DNA of 11,167 nucleotides from Candidatus Aenigmatarchaeota archaeon (lineage in GTDB: Archaea > Aenigmatarchaeota > Aenigmatarchaeia > DAOWOJ01). Positions 11,164 through 11,167 of this stretch are shown here, piece after piece. The stretch spans positions 1 to 11,167 of the forward strand of contig DAOWOJ010000005.1 in assembly GCA_030642125.1 (NCBI GenBank), in the 5' to 3' direction. Positions within the stretch are counted from its first letter, which is position 1. Each line of letters opens with the position of its first letter. The translations under genes and the position numbers were made by a program. Below the pieces are notes generated by a model. The model ran no database searches, was not told the DNA's origin, and was given only the letters and a program-made list of their open reading frames with translations.

Positions 11164-11167
11164 ATTC

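Overview
The window looks like part of a large, AT-rich, lytic-type bacteriophage genome. Every gene I can support reads on the minus strand. Genes are short and tightly packed, with many ATGA or few-base overlaps, and most have a strong GGAGG-type Shine-Dalgarno site. There is no ribosomal, housekeeping or integration gene. The low G+C and strong purine-rich ribosome sites would fit a Firmicutes host, but the host cannot be fixed from this sequence alone.

Layout, in transcription order (right to left): a PD-(D/E)XK nuclease-like protein (10783-11163), an unknown protein (10329-10781) and a PPP-family phosphatase (9595-10332) form a coupled group. Next come a doubtful tiny membrane ORF (9428-9580) and a very AT-rich spacer (9181-9427) with a repeated promoter-like motif. 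A protein made of six 25-residue repeats follows (8638-9177), then a run of very small genes: three single- or double-span membrane peptides, an ImmA/IrrE-like metalloprotease, a helical protein and a zinc-ribbon protein. After an RNA-like island (7128-7341) come small unknown genes, an AIG2-type gamma-glutamylcyclotransferase (6179-6526), more unknown genes and a class I glutamine amidotransferase/peptidase C26 protein (3938-4684). A second RNA-like island (3474-3937) leads to an unknown protein (2547-3473), a phiEco32-like COOH-NH2 ligase (amidoligase, 1445-2557), two small SH3-barrel-like proteins (683-1448), a third RNA-like island (480-668) and a gene that runs off the left edge.

Two themes stand out. 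First, an amidoligase, a C26 gamma-glutamyl hydrolase-like protein and a gamma-glutamylcyclotransferase lie within about 5 kb on one strand. Together they could make, trim and cyclise a gamma-glutamyl-type amide, and the unknown paralogue pairs between them (2547-3473 with 5268-6005; 4690-4977 with 4979-5266) may be partners. Second, the three gene-free islands are rich in inverted repeats and hold tRNA-like pieces: canonical-looking T-arms, a D-arm-like loop and possible anticodon arms. None folds into a normal 73-90 nt tRNA as it stands. They may be intron-containing or degenerate tRNAs, or another class of structured RNA. Gene starts were chosen from Shine-Dalgarno spacing and often lie inside the longest open frame.
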